Positions 17,079 to 27,875 are shown, counted from the first letter of the stretch. The stretch: DNA of 41,059 bases from Microvirga sp. Mcv34 (GCF_024519725.1 NZ_JALJRK010000046.1:1-41059); one strand, 5' to 3'. The notes: generated from the sequence alone by a model not told the origin. Translations and numbers: made by a program.

Positions 17079-17327
17079 AAAGAACGCCTCAATAGAAACA
17101 ATGTATCGACGCATCAGGCGACTGGATGATGCGCAAATTCACTTTGTCCGCAAAATGTTGTGGGCTGCCATCCACGTCTATAAAGGAGGGATTGAAACCC
17201 GATTGAATTGAAACATTTAGGGCAGTCACAATCCCTTCTGATCCGGTCCGAAATTTGGCATGATAGAGTCTTCAGAGTTCAAGGCTGAAAACTGCCACCT
17301 CAATAACGCGCCTTTAGGGAAACGCCC
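17079..17327 (+). promoter_or_regulatory. Promoter region of the CUT2 sugar transporter operon
   Basis: A 249-base gap of lower GC than its neighbours. It contains CTATAAAGG near 17178, a plausible -10, and further downstream closely spaced ATTGAAAC repeats (about 17191-17215). No regulator gene is adjacent and no clear operator palindrome was found, so sugar control cannot be assigned. Confidence 0.35.
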
Positions 17328-18853
<1,526 letters not shown>

Positions 18854-18857
<4 letters not shown>

Positions 18858-19885
18858 CATCCCCGAATGAGACCAGCGCACGCATGCAATCGACTGGTGT
18901 GAAGGGCCCCGATGCGGCGTCCGAGAGCCTCCAGCGCCGCCTTGCCTGGCGTTCCACCCTGCAGGCCATCGGCATGCTGCCGGTGCTCATCATCCTCGGC
19001 ATCGTGTTCGAGCTCATGTCGGGCCGGTTCCTGAGCTTTCAGAACCTCTCGATCGTGATGCAGCAGGCCTCGATCAACACCGTCCTGGCCGCCGGCATGA
19101 CCTTCGTCATTCTCACGGGCGGCATCGATCTGTCGGTCGGCTCGATCCTGGCCGCCGCCGCCATGGTGGCCATCCTGGGATCTCTGATCCCCGAATGGGG
19201 CATGCTGGGAATTCCGGCGGCCCTACTGGCGGGACTCGGTCTCGGTCTGGTGAACGGTGCGCTCATTGCGTTCGCGAAGCTCCCGCCATTCATCGTCACC
19301 TTAGGCTCGTTGACAGCCGTGCGCGGCCTCGCGCGCCTGCTCGGAAATGATACGACCCAGTTCAACCCTCAGCTTCCCTTCGCGTTCATCGGCAACGGCA
19401 CCCTCTTCGGCCTGCCCTGGCTGGTCTGGATCGCTTTCGCCGTGGTGATCATCTCCTGGTTCATCCTGCGAAGGACGGTACTGGGCGTCCATATCTACGC
19501 GGTCGGCGGCAATCCGGACGCAGCGCGGCTCACCGGCATCAAGGTCTGGGCTGTCCTGCTGTTCGTCTATGCCTTTTCGGGATTGGCGGCAGGTCTCGGC
19601 GGCGTCATGTCGGCGGCGCGCCTGTTCGCCGCGAATGGCCTGCAACTCGGGCAATCCTATGAACTGGACGCCATCGCGGCCGTCATCCTCGGCGGCACCA
19701 GCTTCGTCGGCGGCATCGGATCGATCTGGGGCACGCTGATCGGCGCGCTCATCATCGCGATCCTGTCGAACGGCCTCATTCTGGTGGGCGTCTCCGACAT
19801 CTGGCAGTTCATCATCAAGGGGCTCGTGATCATTGGGGCTGTGGCGCTCGACCGCTACCGCCTCAAGGGATCGGCGCGCACCTGA
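18854..19885 (+). CDS. CUT2 sugar ABC transporter, permease
   Basis: A 343-residue inner-membrane permease of the RbsC/AraH/XylH type with about nine or ten hydrophobic segments. The N-terminal 45 residues are polar and cytoplasmic. Family motifs are visible: [36 protein letters not shown], and [15 protein letters not shown] followed by [20 protein letters not shown], which includes the EAA-like contact for the ATPase. Its ATG lies inside the last codons of the ATPase gene (4-base overlap), so the two are translationally coupled. It presumably works as a homodimer. Confidence 0.93.
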
Positions 19886-20014
19886 TCACAAGATACCAGC
19901 GCCCGCCTCGGACGCTCGTATAACCGCACTCCTGGAAGGCAAGCACAGGCTCCGGGAGGCGTGGAGCACAAAGACACCTGCAAAGCAACTTGCAAAGGAC
20001 ACTTGGAGGAACCA

Positions 20015-20950
20015 ATGGCACTTTCCCGTCTTACGCTGAGCCTTGCCGTCGCTGCCGTTCTGGCTGCCCCGGCCTATGCCAAGGACGTCAAGAACGTCGG
20101 CATCTCGGTCGGCCTGCTCGGCAACCCGTTCTTCGTCGCGACCATCAAGGGCATCGAGGCCAAGGCGAAGGAGATCACCCCCGGCGCCAAGATCACGTCC
20201 GTCTCGGCGGATTACGATCTCAACAAGCAATTCACCCAGATGGACAACTTCACGGCGGCCGGAACGGACATCGTGATGATCAATGCCGTCGATCCGAAGG
20301 CCATCGAGCCTTCCGTCAAGCGCGCCCAGGCGGCCGGCCTCGTGGTCGCCGCCTTCGACGTGGCCGCGGCCGGCGCCGACGTCACGGTGATGACGGACAA
20401 CGTCAAAGCCGGCGAACTCGCCTGCCAGTACATCGCCGATCACCTCAAGGGTAAGGGCGACGTCCTGATCGTGAACGGCCCGCAGGTCTCCTCGATCACG
20501 GATCGCGTGAAGGGCTGCAAGAACGTCTTTTCCAAGTTCCCGGACATCAAGATCCTGTCGGACAACCAGGACGCCAAGGGCTCCCGCGAAGGCGGCTTCG
20601 CCGTCGGACAGAGCCTGCTGACCCGCTTCCCGAAGATCGACGCCGTCTTCGCGATCAACGACCCGACCGCCATTGGCATCAATCTGGCCGCCAAGCAGCT
20701 CAACCGCAATGAGTTCATCATCACGGCGGTCGACGGCGCCCCGGATATCGAGACCGAGCTGAAGTCCGGCAACTCCCTGATCAAGGCCTCGGCCTCCCAG
20801 GACCCGTACATCATGGCCGCTCAGTCCTATGAGCTCGCCGTCGGCATCGTGAACGGCAAGAAGCCCGAGAAGAACGTGATCCTGCTCGAGCCGAAGCTGA
20901 TCACCGCGGATAACATCAAGGACTACAAGGGCTGGCAGGCCGTCCGCTGA
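20015..20950 (+). CDS. CUT2 sugar ABC transporter, periplasmic substrate-binding protein
   Basis: A 311-residue periplasmic sugar-binding protein of the RbsB/Peripla_BP_4 family. The signal peptide MALSRLTLSLAVAAVLAAPAYA is followed by the mature start KDVKNVGISVGLLGNPFFVA. Typical features are the sugar-contact region GISVGLLGNPFF, DIVMINAVDPKAIEPSVKRA, and FAINDPTAIGINLAAKQ. The start at 20015 is set by GGAGGA five bases upstream and by the signal peptide; an in-frame start at 19961 would hide the signal. The 129-base gap after the permease suggests separate control of its level. A strong hairpin follows the gene. Confidence 0.93.
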   Translation: MALSRLTLSLAVAAVLAAPAYAKDVKNVGISVGLLGNPFFVATIKGIEAKAKEITPGAKITSVSADYDLNKQFTQMDNFTAAGTDIVMINAVDPKAIEPSVKRAQAAGLVVAAFDVAAAGADVTVMTDNVKAGELACQYIADHLKGKGDVLIVNGPQVSSITDRVKGCKNVFSKFPDIKILSDNQDAKGSREGGFAVGQSLLTRFPKIDAVFAINDPTAIGINLAAKQLNRNEFIITAVDGAPDIETELKSGNSLIKASASQDPYIMAAQSYELAVGIVNGKKPEKNVILLEPKLITADNIKDYKGWQAVR

Positions 20951-20964
20951 TTTCGTTTGACATC

Positions 20965-20998
20965 CGGCGGCCATGGCGCGAGCTGTGGCCGCCGTTTT
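20965..20998 (+). terminator. Hairpin with T-run after the sugar-binding protein gene
   Basis: CGGCGGCCA (20965-20973) pairs with TGGCCGCCG (20986-20994) over 9 base pairs and is followed by TTTT. It sits 14 bases after the binding-protein stop and 32 bases before araD. It can end the transporter transcript or let a fraction read into araD-araB, a common way to over-express the binding protein. Confidence 0.75.
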
Positions 20999-21029
20999 CC
21001 GTTCATGGGCTTTTTTGAGGAAGCATCCG

Positions 21030-21725
21030 ATGTTGAAGCAGCTGCGTGAACAGGTTCTGGAAGCCAATCTGGAAGTCGTTCGCCGCGGGCTCGTGCTTTA
21101 CACCTTCGGCAATGTCAGCGGCATCAGCCGCGAGGACAAGCTCGTCGTCATCAAGCCGAGTGGCGTACCGTACGAGCGCATGAAGGCCGACGACTTGGTC
21201 GTCACGGACCTTGAAGGCAAGGTCGTCTGGGGCGAGTTGCGTCCCTCCTCCGATCTCGACACTCATATCCATCTCTACAAGGCCTTCCAGGAGATCGGCG
21301 GCGTGGTGCACACCCATTCGGAACACGCCGTGGCCTGGGCTCAGGCCGGTCGTTCGATTCCGGCCCTCGGGACCACGCACGCCGATTATTTCTATGGTCC
21401 GGTACCGGTCACCCGGGAGCTGACCGCCGACGAGATCAAGAACGATTATGTCCGCGCGACCGGCGTGGCCATCGCGGAGGCCTTCGGCAATCGGGACCCC
21501 ATGGAAGTGCCGGCCGCTCTGGTCGCAGGACATGGCCCCTTCGCCTGGGGCCGGACGCCCGACGACGCGGTGCATAACGCCGTTGTTCTGGAAGCTGTCG
21601 CCCGCATGGCGATGTACACGGTCTCGCTGCAGCCGAACGCCCAGGGCGTCTCGCAGGCGCTGCTCGACCGGCACTATTTCCGCAAGCATGGCGCGGCCGC
21701 GACCTATGGCCAGTCCGAGACATAA
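21030..21725 (+). CDS. araD: L-ribulose-5-phosphate 4-epimerase
   Basis: A 231-residue class II aldolase/epimerase, the same length as E. coli AraD. It interconverts L-ribulose-5-phosphate and D-xylulose-5-phosphate using a divalent metal. The sequence follows AraD closely: LYTFGNVSGI (phosphate site), IKPSGVPY, SSDLDTH, the metal ligands in VVHTHSEH (H94, H96), the diagnostic GTTHADYFYG, and GHGPFAWG near the third His, ending in YFRKHGAAATYGQ. The start at 21030 has GAGGAAG upstream; a longer frame from 20973 would run through the hairpin. It is followed 48 bases later by araB, so together they take L-ribulose to D-xylulose-5-phosphate. Confidence 0.95.
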   Translation: MLKQLREQVLEANLEVVRRGLVLYTFGNVSGISREDKLVVIKPSGVPYERMKADDLVVTDLEGKVVWGELRPSSDLDTHIHLYKAFQEIGGVVHTHSEHAVAWAQAGRSIPALGTTHADYFYGPVPVTRELTADEIKNDYVRATGVAIAEAFGNRDPMEVPAALVAGHGPFAWGRTPDDAVHNAVVLEAVARMAMYTVSLQPNAQGVSQALLDRHYFRKHGAAATYGQSET

Positions 21726-21773
21726 CCTCCCGTTTCCTTTTCAACCGCACATGACCCGTTTGGGGAGATACAG

Positions 21774-23375
21774 ATGGCCGTTGTAGCAGGTGTCGATTTC
21801 GGCACTCTGAGCGTCAGGGTCACCCTCGTCGACGATCGCAAGGGCCCGCTCGGCCTCGCCAAGGCGGAATACCCGCTTCACCGGAAGCGCGAGAACCCCG
21901 CCTACGCGACCCAGGCGCATGCCGATCACATGGATGCGCTGACGCGCGCCATGCGCGGGGCCCTGGATTCGGCCGGCGTGAAGGGCGAGGACGTCGCGGC
22001 GCTTGCGATCGACACCACAGGCTCCAGTGTCGTAATGGTCGGCAAAGACCTCGAACCCCTGGACGAGTATTACCTCTGGTGCGATCACCGGGCGAAAGCC
22101 GAAGCCGAGGAGATCACCCGGCTCGCGCATGAGGAAGGTCTCGAAGCCATCCAATGGTGCGGCGGCGTCTATTCGCACGAATGGGGCTTCTCCAAGCTGC
22201 TGCACTGGCTGCGCAACAATCCGGACAAGCGCGACCGGCTGGTGACGGCCCTCGAACATTGCGACATGGTGGCGGCCACCCTCACCGGCGTCACGGCTCC
22301 CCGCCAGATCAAGCGCAGCATCTGCGCCATGGGCCACAAGTGGATGTGGAACCCCCGCTGGGGCGGCCTGCCCCCTCAGGAATTTCTCTCCAAGGTCGAT
22401 CCGCTGTTCGACGGCATCCGCGAAAAACTCGCGGGCGAGTACGTCACCTCCGATGTCGTGGCAGGCCATCTCACGCCCGTTTGGGCCGAGCGTCTCGGCC
22501 TGAAAGCGGGCATTCCGATCCCGGTCGGCGCTCTCGATGCCCATTGGGACGCCATCGGGGCCGGCTGCCGGGTCGGCGACGTGGTGAACGTGGTCGGCAC
22601 GTCTACCTGCATCATCGCGATCGCCGAGGACACCAGCCTGATCCAGGGCGTCTGCGGTGTCGTGCCCGGCAGCGTCGATCCCAGCCTCGTCGGGATCGAG
22701 GCCGGGCTGTCGGCGACCGGCGATATCTTCGAGGCGATCGCCAGGCGCGCCAACACCAACGTCCAGGACCTGTCCAAGGGCCTGGAGCAATACCGCGCCG
22801 GCCAGACCGGCCTCCTGCGCCTGACCTGGGACAACGGCGACCGTACGGTCCTCGTGAAGGCGGATCTCGGCGGCATCACGCTCGGCTGGAACCTGCTGCA
22901 CACCGCTCAGGACGAACTGTTCGCCGCCATCGAAGGCACCGCCTTCCACACGCGCATCATTCTCGAGCGCATGGCCGAGGGCGGGGTGCCGGTCGAGCGC
23001 GTCATCAATGCGGGCGGCATCCCTCAGCACAATGCCGTCCTGAACCAGGTCTACGCCAATGTGCTCGGCCGTCCCGTTCTGGTCCCGAACGGCATTCCGA
23101 CGGGCCTCGGCTCCAGCATCTTCGCGAGCCTCGCCGCCGGATCGCATCCCGATCTCGACAGCGCCCGGGCGGCGATCTGCCTGCCCTTCAGGACCTTCGA
23201 ACCGGACCCGACGGCGCATGCGGTCTACGAGCAGCTCTTTGCTCATTACAGGACGCTGTATTTCGGCTTCGGCGGCGTCTCTGGACCCGTTTCCCTGGAT
23301 CATATATTGCGCGATCTCAAACGGATCGCGGCTCTCCCCTCGGAGCCCGTTCCGCCCGATGCGATGCCGGGCTAA
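21774..23375 (+). CDS. araB: Ribulokinase
   Basis: A 533-residue FGGY kinase that phosphorylates L-ribulose (and often other 2-ketopentoses) at C5, supplying the AraD substrate. Seen are VVAGVDFGTLSVRVTLVD (phosphate 1 motif, 3-20), AAIDTTGSS-like LAIDTTGSSVV, the AraB-specific YLWCDHRA (100-107), the catalytic-Asp region GALDAHWDAIGAG (252-264), and GTSTCIIAIAED. The C-terminal FGGY motif is replaced by GLGSSIFASLAAG as in the AraB subgroup. GGGGAG lies upstream of ATG 21774. No araA (arabinose isomerase) is nearby, so the source of L-ribulose is open. Confidence 0.92.
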   Translation: MAVVAGVDFGTLSVRVTLVDDRKGPLGLAKAEYPLHRKRENPAYATQAHADHMDALTRAMRGALDSAGVKGEDVAALAIDTTGSSVVMVGKDLEPLDEYYLWCDHRAKAEAEEITRLAHEEGLEAIQWCGGVYSHEWGFSKLLHWLRNNPDKRDRLVTALEHCDMVAATLTGVTAPRQIKRSICAMGHKWMWNPRWGGLPPQEFLSKVDPLFDGIREKLAGEYVTSDVVAGHLTPVWAERLGLKAGIPIPVGALDAHWDAIGAGCRVGDVVNVVGTSTCIIAIAEDTSLIQGVCGVVPGSVDPSLVGIEAGLSATGDIFEAIARRANTNVQDLSKGLEQYRAGQTGLLRLTWDNGDRTVLVKADLGGITLGWNLLHTAQDELFAAIEGTAFHTRIILERMAEGGVPVERVINAGGIPQHNAVLNQVYANVLGRPVLVPNGIPTGLGSSIFASLAAGSHPDLDSARAAICLPFRTFEPDPTAHAVYEQLFAHYRTLYFGFGGVSGPVSLDHILRDLKRIAALPSEPVPPDAMPG

Positions 23376-23439
23376 CCTTACGCCGCTGAGATCGCTGGGT
23401 GCCCATGAGTGTCATTGAGGTTTTGTCCGGAGGCTTTTC

Positions 23440-24390
23440 ATGATCCTGGTTTGCGGCGAAGCCCTGATCGACCTTTTCATCGGAGCGCCTGGCCCGTCCG
23501 GCTTTCCTGCGGAAGCGATTGCCGGCGGGTCACCCTTCAATGTGGCCATCGGGATCGGCCGCCTCGGACGGCCCTCCGCCTTCCTGTCCACCCTGTCGGA
23601 CGATGTGTTCGGCACCTTCCTGGCGGAAAAGCTCGCGGAATCCGGCGTGAGTCCCGCCTATCTCCAGCGTTGCCCGAACTACACGACCCTCAGCGTGGTC
23701 GCGACGAGTGCCTCCGGGCAGCCGCAATATTCCTTCTATGCGCCCAATTCCGCCGACCGCGCCCTTTCGCCCGACATGCTGCCGGCCCGGCTTCCGCCTG
23801 AGGTGAACGCCATCGCAGCGGGCTCCTATGCCCTGGGCGTCGAGCCCATCGCCAGCGCCATCGAGACGCTGCTTCGCCGCGAGGCCGGGTCGCGCGTGAT
23901 CTCCCTCGATCCCAACGTCCGGCCGCGTGTCGTCGGCGACCTGAAGGCTTATCGCGATCGTTTCGAAGGTCTGCTTGCCCATGCGGATATCGTGAAGGCG
24001 AGCGACGAGGACATCGAGCTTCTCTACGCCACCAATGACCTCGCCTCCGCGGCCCGCGCGTGGCTGGCGCTCGGTCCGAAGCTCGTGATCATCACCCGCG
24101 GTGAGAAGGGCCCGCTGGCGGCCTTCGGCGACCGGATCGTGGAGCGCCCGGCTCCACGGATCGACGTGGTGGATACGGTCGGCGCCGGCGACACCTTCCA
24201 TGCCGGCCTCCTGTCCTGGCTCGATGCCAGCCACCTGCTCACGCCCGCAGGCATTGCCGGCTTGACGGAAGGGCAGGCCACAGAGGCGCTCGATTTCGCC
24301 GCTACCGCTGCGGCCATCGTCTGCACCCGGCGCGGCGCCAACCCGCCCTCCTGGGCCGAAGTCGAACAATTCATGGCATCACGCGCCTGA
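23440..24390 (+). CDS. Fructokinase (PfkB/ribokinase family sugar kinase)
   Basis: A 316-residue PfkB-family kinase, most like bacterial fructokinases (ScrK/FrcK type), making fructose-6-phosphate from fructose and ATP. Visible elements are ILVCGEALIDLF at the N-terminus, GGSPFNVAIGIGRLG (first PfkB signature, about 28-42), ISLDPNVRP, and the anion-hole/catalytic motif DTVGAGDTFHAGLLSWL (second signature, catalytic Asp in GAGD). GGAGG precedes ATG 23440. It is followed 17 bases later by an AGE-family gene; a mannose isomerase plus fructokinase pair would convert mannose through fructose to fructose-6-phosphate, which fits the order. Confidence 0.85.
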   Translation: MILVCGEALIDLFIGAPGPSGFPAEAIAGGSPFNVAIGIGRLGRPSAFLSTLSDDVFGTFLAEKLAESGVSPAYLQRCPNYTTLSVVATSASGQPQYSFYAPNSADRALSPDMLPARLPPEVNAIAAGSYALGVEPIASAIETLLRREAGSRVISLDPNVRPRVVGDLKAYRDRFEGLLAHADIVKASDEDIELLYATNDLASAARAWLALGPKLVIITRGEKGPLAAFGDRIVERPAPRIDVVDTVGAGDTFHAGLLSWLDASHLLTPAGIAGLTEGQATEALDFAATAAAIVCTRRGANPPSWAEVEQFMASRA

Positions 24391-24407
24391 TCACAACGGA
24401 ACCTGTC

Positions 24408-25664
24408 ATGACGATGTCCCAGCCCGTCCTCCCTCCCCTTGGCCCGACCTGGCGCTCGAACCGCTTCCACCGGCAATGGCTGATGGATCAGGCGAACAAC
24501 CTGTTCGATTTCTTCCAGCGCGGCATCATCAACCCGGCCGGCGGCTTCTTCGATCTCGACGATGCGGGTCGGCCTATCGAGACCGCCAATCCCGTGCGGC
24601 AGATCCACAACACCACCCGCATGGTGCATTGCTTCGCCATCGGCACCCTGCTCGGCCGCCCTGGTAGCGATGCTATCGTCGACCATGGCATGAACTACCT
24701 CTGGAATGCCCATCGGGATGCCCAGCACGGCGGCTATGTGTGGTCTCTCGACAACGACGGGCCGAAGGACGACACCAAGCAGGCCTATGGGCACGCCTTC
24801 GTCCTGCTCGCCGCCTCCAGCGCCAAGACGGTCGGACATCCCCTCGCCGACCGCCTGATCCAGGACATCACGCAGGTTCTGGAGGAGCGATTCTGGGAAG
24901 ATCAACACGGAGCCGTGACGGAGGAGTTCTCCCGCGATTGGCAACCCCTGAGCCAATACCGCGGCCAGAACTCCAACATGCACCTGACGGAGTCGCTGAT
25001 GGCTGCCTTCGAGGCCACCGGCGACAAGGCCTATCTCGACAAGGCCGAGCGGATCGCAAGCCTGATCATTGGCCGCCATGCCGCCTCCCTCGGCTACCGG
25101 GTGGCCGAGCACTTCCATGCGGACTGGAGCCTCGACAAGGACTATCGCGGCTACGACGTGTTCCGCCCCTACGGCACGACGCCGGGCCATTGGCTCGAAT
25201 GGGCGCGCCTTGTGCTCCAGCTCTGGTCTCTCGGCGGCAAGCGCCATGCCTGGATGCCGGAGGCGGCCCGTGAACTCTTCCGCCAATCCATCGAGCTCGG
25301 ATGGGACAAGGACAAGGGCGGCTTCTTCTATGCCCTCGACTGGGAGGACAAGCCCCGCCTGCCGCAGAAGCTCTGGTGGCCCTGCGCGGAAGCGATCGGC
25401 GCGGCGGCGTTTCTCGGCGACCACGACCCGAGCGTCTATCATGAGCAATGGTACCGCACCCTCTGGGGCTTTGCCGACCGCAACCTGATCGACCACGACC
25501 ACGGCGGATGGCGCCCGGAGCTGACGGAAGACCTGAAGCCGGGGACGACCCTCTTCACGGGCAAGCCGGACCTCTACCACGCCCTGCAGGCCTGCCTGAT
25601 CCCGCTCTTCCCGGCAAACGGTAGCCTGACCAGGGTGATCCCCGAGGCGCTCTCTCAAGCCTGA
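24408..25664 (+). CDS. AGE family epimerase/isomerase, probable D-mannose isomerase
   Basis: A 418-residue (alpha/alpha)6-barrel protein of the N-acylglucosamine 2-epimerase superfamily. The active-site region QNSNMHLTESLMAAFEATGD (188-207, H192), the QIHNTTRMVHCF segment (65-76), AYGHAFVLLAAS (126-137) and the late His in KPDLYHALQA are all present. The group includes YihS-type aldose-ketose isomerases acting on mannose/fructose, cellobiose epimerases and N-acylglucosamine epimerases. The fructokinase immediately upstream favours mannose-fructose isomerisation. The gene ends 10 bases inside the convergent ribokinase gene, so the two coding ends overlap tail to tail. Confidence 0.83.
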   Translation: MTMSQPVLPPLGPTWRSNRFHRQWLMDQANNLFDFFQRGIINPAGGFFDLDDAGRPIETANPVRQIHNTTRMVHCFAIGTLLGRPGSDAIVDHGMNYLWNAHRDAQHGGYVWSLDNDGPKDDTKQAYGHAFVLLAASSAKTVGHPLADRLIQDITQVLEERFWEDQHGAVTEEFSRDWQPLSQYRGQNSNMHLTESLMAAFEATGDKAYLDKAERIASLIIGRHAASLGYRVAEHFHADWSLDKDYRGYDVFRPYGTTPGHWLEWARLVLQLWSLGGKRHAWMPEAARELFRQSIELGWDKDKGGFFYALDWEDKPRLPQKLWWPCAEAIGAAAFLGDHDPSVYHEQWYRTLWGFADRNLIDHDHGGWRPELTEDLKPGTTLFTGKPDLYHALQACLIPLFPANGSLTRVIPEALSQA

Positions 25665-26590
25665 TTCAGGTGCTGCTCCAGGGCTTGTCTCTGGGGCATG
25701 CCCGCCTGGGCACCCGCCGTCAGGCAGGACAGGGACGCGGCCGCGCAGGCCCGCTCCATGGCCGGCCCGATCTCCAGCCCTTCGGCAAGCCCGTTGGCCA
25801 GGACGCCGACAAAGGTGTCCCCCGCGCCCGTGGTGTCGACCGGGAGGATCGGACGTGCCGTCGCATGAATCTGAGCACCATCGGGGGTGATGGCATAGGC
25901 GCCGCGCGATCCTGCCGTGACGATGCAGGTCGGGCCGAACGAACGGGCAATGTCAGATCCGGCCTTGAGATAGTCTTCGCCCGACCGCTCTCCGATGACA
26001 TCGGCGATGGCGAGCGCCTCGTGCTCGTTGACCACGAGGACGTCGGTCACCGCCAGGAGTTCGGCGATGGCCGAACGCTCCTTGACGGCCGGCACCGGGG
26101 CGAAGTTCCACACCACCTTGACGCCGGCCCGGCGCGCCCGCGCGGCAGCCTCCAGGGAATCAGCAATCGGCACCTCCATCTGGAGCACCAGAACGGAAGC
26201 CCTGGACAGAAGGCTCTCGGGCAGGTCATCCGAACGCAGCGCCATGTTCGCGCCGCTGGCGACCGTGATGGCGTTCTCGCCAGTCTCGTCGACGGTGATG
26301 AAGGCGCAGCCCGTGGGCTCGTCTGTCACCCGAATGGCGGTGACATCCACTCCGTTCTCTTCGAGGTTCTTGAGGCAGGCCGTTCCGAACGGATCAGTGC
26401 CGATTGCTCCGACCATGGCGACCCGAAGCGGAAGACCGTGGCCGACCCGCGCGGCCGCGACCGCCTGGTTGGCGCCCTTGCCGCCGAAGAAGCTGTCGGC
26501 CCGGCGAGACAGGACGGTCTCGCCCGGGCGGGCGATCCGCTGGACTCTTGCCACGAGGTCCATGTTGATGGAGCCGAAGATAACGATCAT
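25655..26590 (-). CDS. rbsK: Ribokinase (PfkB family)
   Basis: A 311-residue PfkB kinase with ribokinase features: IVIFGSINMDLVARVQRIARPGE-type N-terminus, FFGGKGANQAVAAARVG (35-49, the ribokinase GGKGANQA signature), NFAPVPA, NEHEA (NxxE metal motif), and DTTGAGDTFVGVL (catalytic GAGD). It makes ribose-5-phosphate from ribose. It is convergent to the sugar island with a 10-base overlap of coding ends, and has its own promoter region upstream. No binding-protein-linked Rbs genes are beside it, but the CUT2 transporter of this island could serve it. Confidence 0.9.
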   Translation of the reverse strand: MIVIFGSINMDLVARVQRIARPGETVLSRRADSFFGGKGANQAVAAARVGHGLPLRVAMVGAIGTDPFGTACLKNLEENGVDVTAIRVTDEPTGCAFITVDETGENAITVASGANMALRSDDLPESLLSRASVLVLQMEVPIADSLEAAARARRAGVKVVWNFAPVPAVKERSAIAELLAVTDVLVVNEHEALAIADVIGERSGEDYLKAGSDIARSFGPTCIVTAGSRGAYAITPDGAQIHATARPILPVDTTGAGDTFVGVLANGLAEGLEIGPAMERACAAASLSCLTAGAQAGMPQRQALEQHLNQA

Positions 26591-27004
26591 GCCACGCTGC
26601 CCTTGTTCAAGGCGCCATCCTTACCATCGGGCAGCCGCGATTGGCGAGGGCTGGCCGTCCAGGCATCGCAGGAGGAGGACTCCGGCGCCGTCCACAGCTA
26701 TTTCTCCCCTCCATTGCACAGAGGGATGATGCCCGGGAACCAAGCAGGCTGCCTCAACATTTGACTCGCAGGTAGGCGTAGCAGCGGTAAACTGTCATCA
26801 GAATCAAAGATAGTTCGCCACTGGCAGATTGAAGAACAGGCTTTGATGGGCAGGCAGGTTGATCCTCACCGTCCGGATCGCGGAAATCCACCGCCCGCAA
26901 CGACTCGCCCTCGCAAACAACCTTCTCTTGCAAGTTCCCCCAGACGCCTCTGCGCGGCGCCTGGATAGGTCTCTGTGCGCAGTTTCGAAACCCGGAGTTG
27001 GTCA
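26591..27004. other. Intergenic region between rbsK and phoH
   Basis: About 410 bases between divergent genes. No convincing coding sequence: an 83-codon minus-strand frame (26754-27005) is rejected because its composition is arbitrary and it runs against the phoH leader. The segment 26760-26830 is comparatively AT-rich and may hold the promoters. No clear hairpin or known riboswitch was seen. Confidence 0.45.
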
Positions 27005-27739
27005 TTGAGCAAGCATCATGAGAAGCAGAGACGCAAGACCCGCCGCTCCCATGAAACAGCGCAGGTCTTCGACCTCACCGGATCCAAATTCCAGGCTGAG
27101 CGCAGCCTCCCTCCCATCAAACCGCTCAATGCGACACAGGACGATTATCTCGACGCTCTGAAGACCAATGCCCAGGTCGTGGTCCTTGGGCCCGCGGGCA
27201 CCGGAAAAACCTGGATCGCGGCGACCTACGCGGCGGATCTTTTCCGGCAGCGCCGCATCCGCAAGATCATTCTCACCCGCCCCAACGTCCCGAGCGGCCG
27301 CTCCCTCGGGTTCTTTCCCGGCAGTCTCGAGGAAAAGTTCGGTCCCTGGGCCGCCCCGGTCATCGAGGCCATCAAGGAGCGGATCGGCACCGCCGCTTAC
27401 GACATTGCGGTCAAGAACGGCGATATCGAAATGGTGCCATTCGAGGTCATGCGCGGACGGTCCTGGCGGGACGCCTTCATCCTCCTCGATGAAGCGCAGA
27501 ACGCCACTCCGGCCGAGATGAAAACCTTCCTGACCCGCATCGGGGAGGATTGCACGGTGGTGATCAATGGGGACGTCAGCCAGTGCGACCTACGGGAAAC
27601 CTCGGGCCTGCGCACCGTCATTCACCTGATCAAGTCGCAGATGCTCCCTGTCCCGATCATCGAATTCACTCTGAACGAGATCGTCCGGTCCGGCGTCTGC
27701 GAGATGTGGGTGCGGGCCTTCGAAGAGGTCCACTGCTAG
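27005..27739 (+). CDS. PhoH family ATPase
   Basis: A 244-residue PhoH-like P-loop ATPase, possibly an RNA helicase-like or RNA-metabolism protein; the function of this family is not well established. A basic N-terminal tail (SKHHEKQRRKTRR) precedes Walker A GPAGTGKT (62-69), LTRPNVPSGRSLGFFPGS (the PhoH-specific loop), Walker B FILLDEAQN, and INGDVSQCDL. I propose the TTG at 27005 as start, with GGAG seven bases upstream; a GTG at 26975 in frame has no ribosome binding site. It is monocistronic, with hairpins downstream. Confidence 0.85.
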   Translation: MSKHHEKQRRKTRRSHETAQVFDLTGSKFQAERSLPPIKPLNATQDDYLDALKTNAQVVVLGPAGTGKTWIAATYAADLFRQRRIRKIILTRPNVPSGRSLGFFPGSLEEKFGPWAAPVIEAIKERIGTAAYDIAVKNGDIEMVPFEVMRGRSWRDAFILLDEAQNATPAEMKTFLTRIGEDCTVVINGDVSQCDLRETSGLRTVIHLIKSQMLPVPIIEFTLNEIVRSGVCEMWVRAFEEVHC

Positions 27740-27793
27740 GCATCGGAACGAGCCCGCTCCCGCGGGTGGTCCCGATGCGAGTTCCATGAGGAT

Positions 27794-27825
27794 CGGCCCC
27801 CAAAGCGCACCGCACTTAGGGGCCG
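27794..27825 (+). terminator. Probable terminator downstream of phoH
   Basis: CGGCCCC (27794-27800) pairs with GGGGCCG (27819-27825) over 7 base pairs with an 18-base loop, followed by GTTTC. It lies 54 bases past the phoH stop. The loop is long and the T-tract short, so termination strength is uncertain. Confidence 0.5.
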
Positions 27826-27875
27826 GTTTCAATGTCGTCGGATGGCATGCCAAAGGACGTGCGAAAACCCGGGCC

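Noticed and set aside
26754..27005. 83-codon minus-strand frame upstream of phoH
   Set aside because: No ribosome binding site or recognisable features, and it occupies the likely promoter region.
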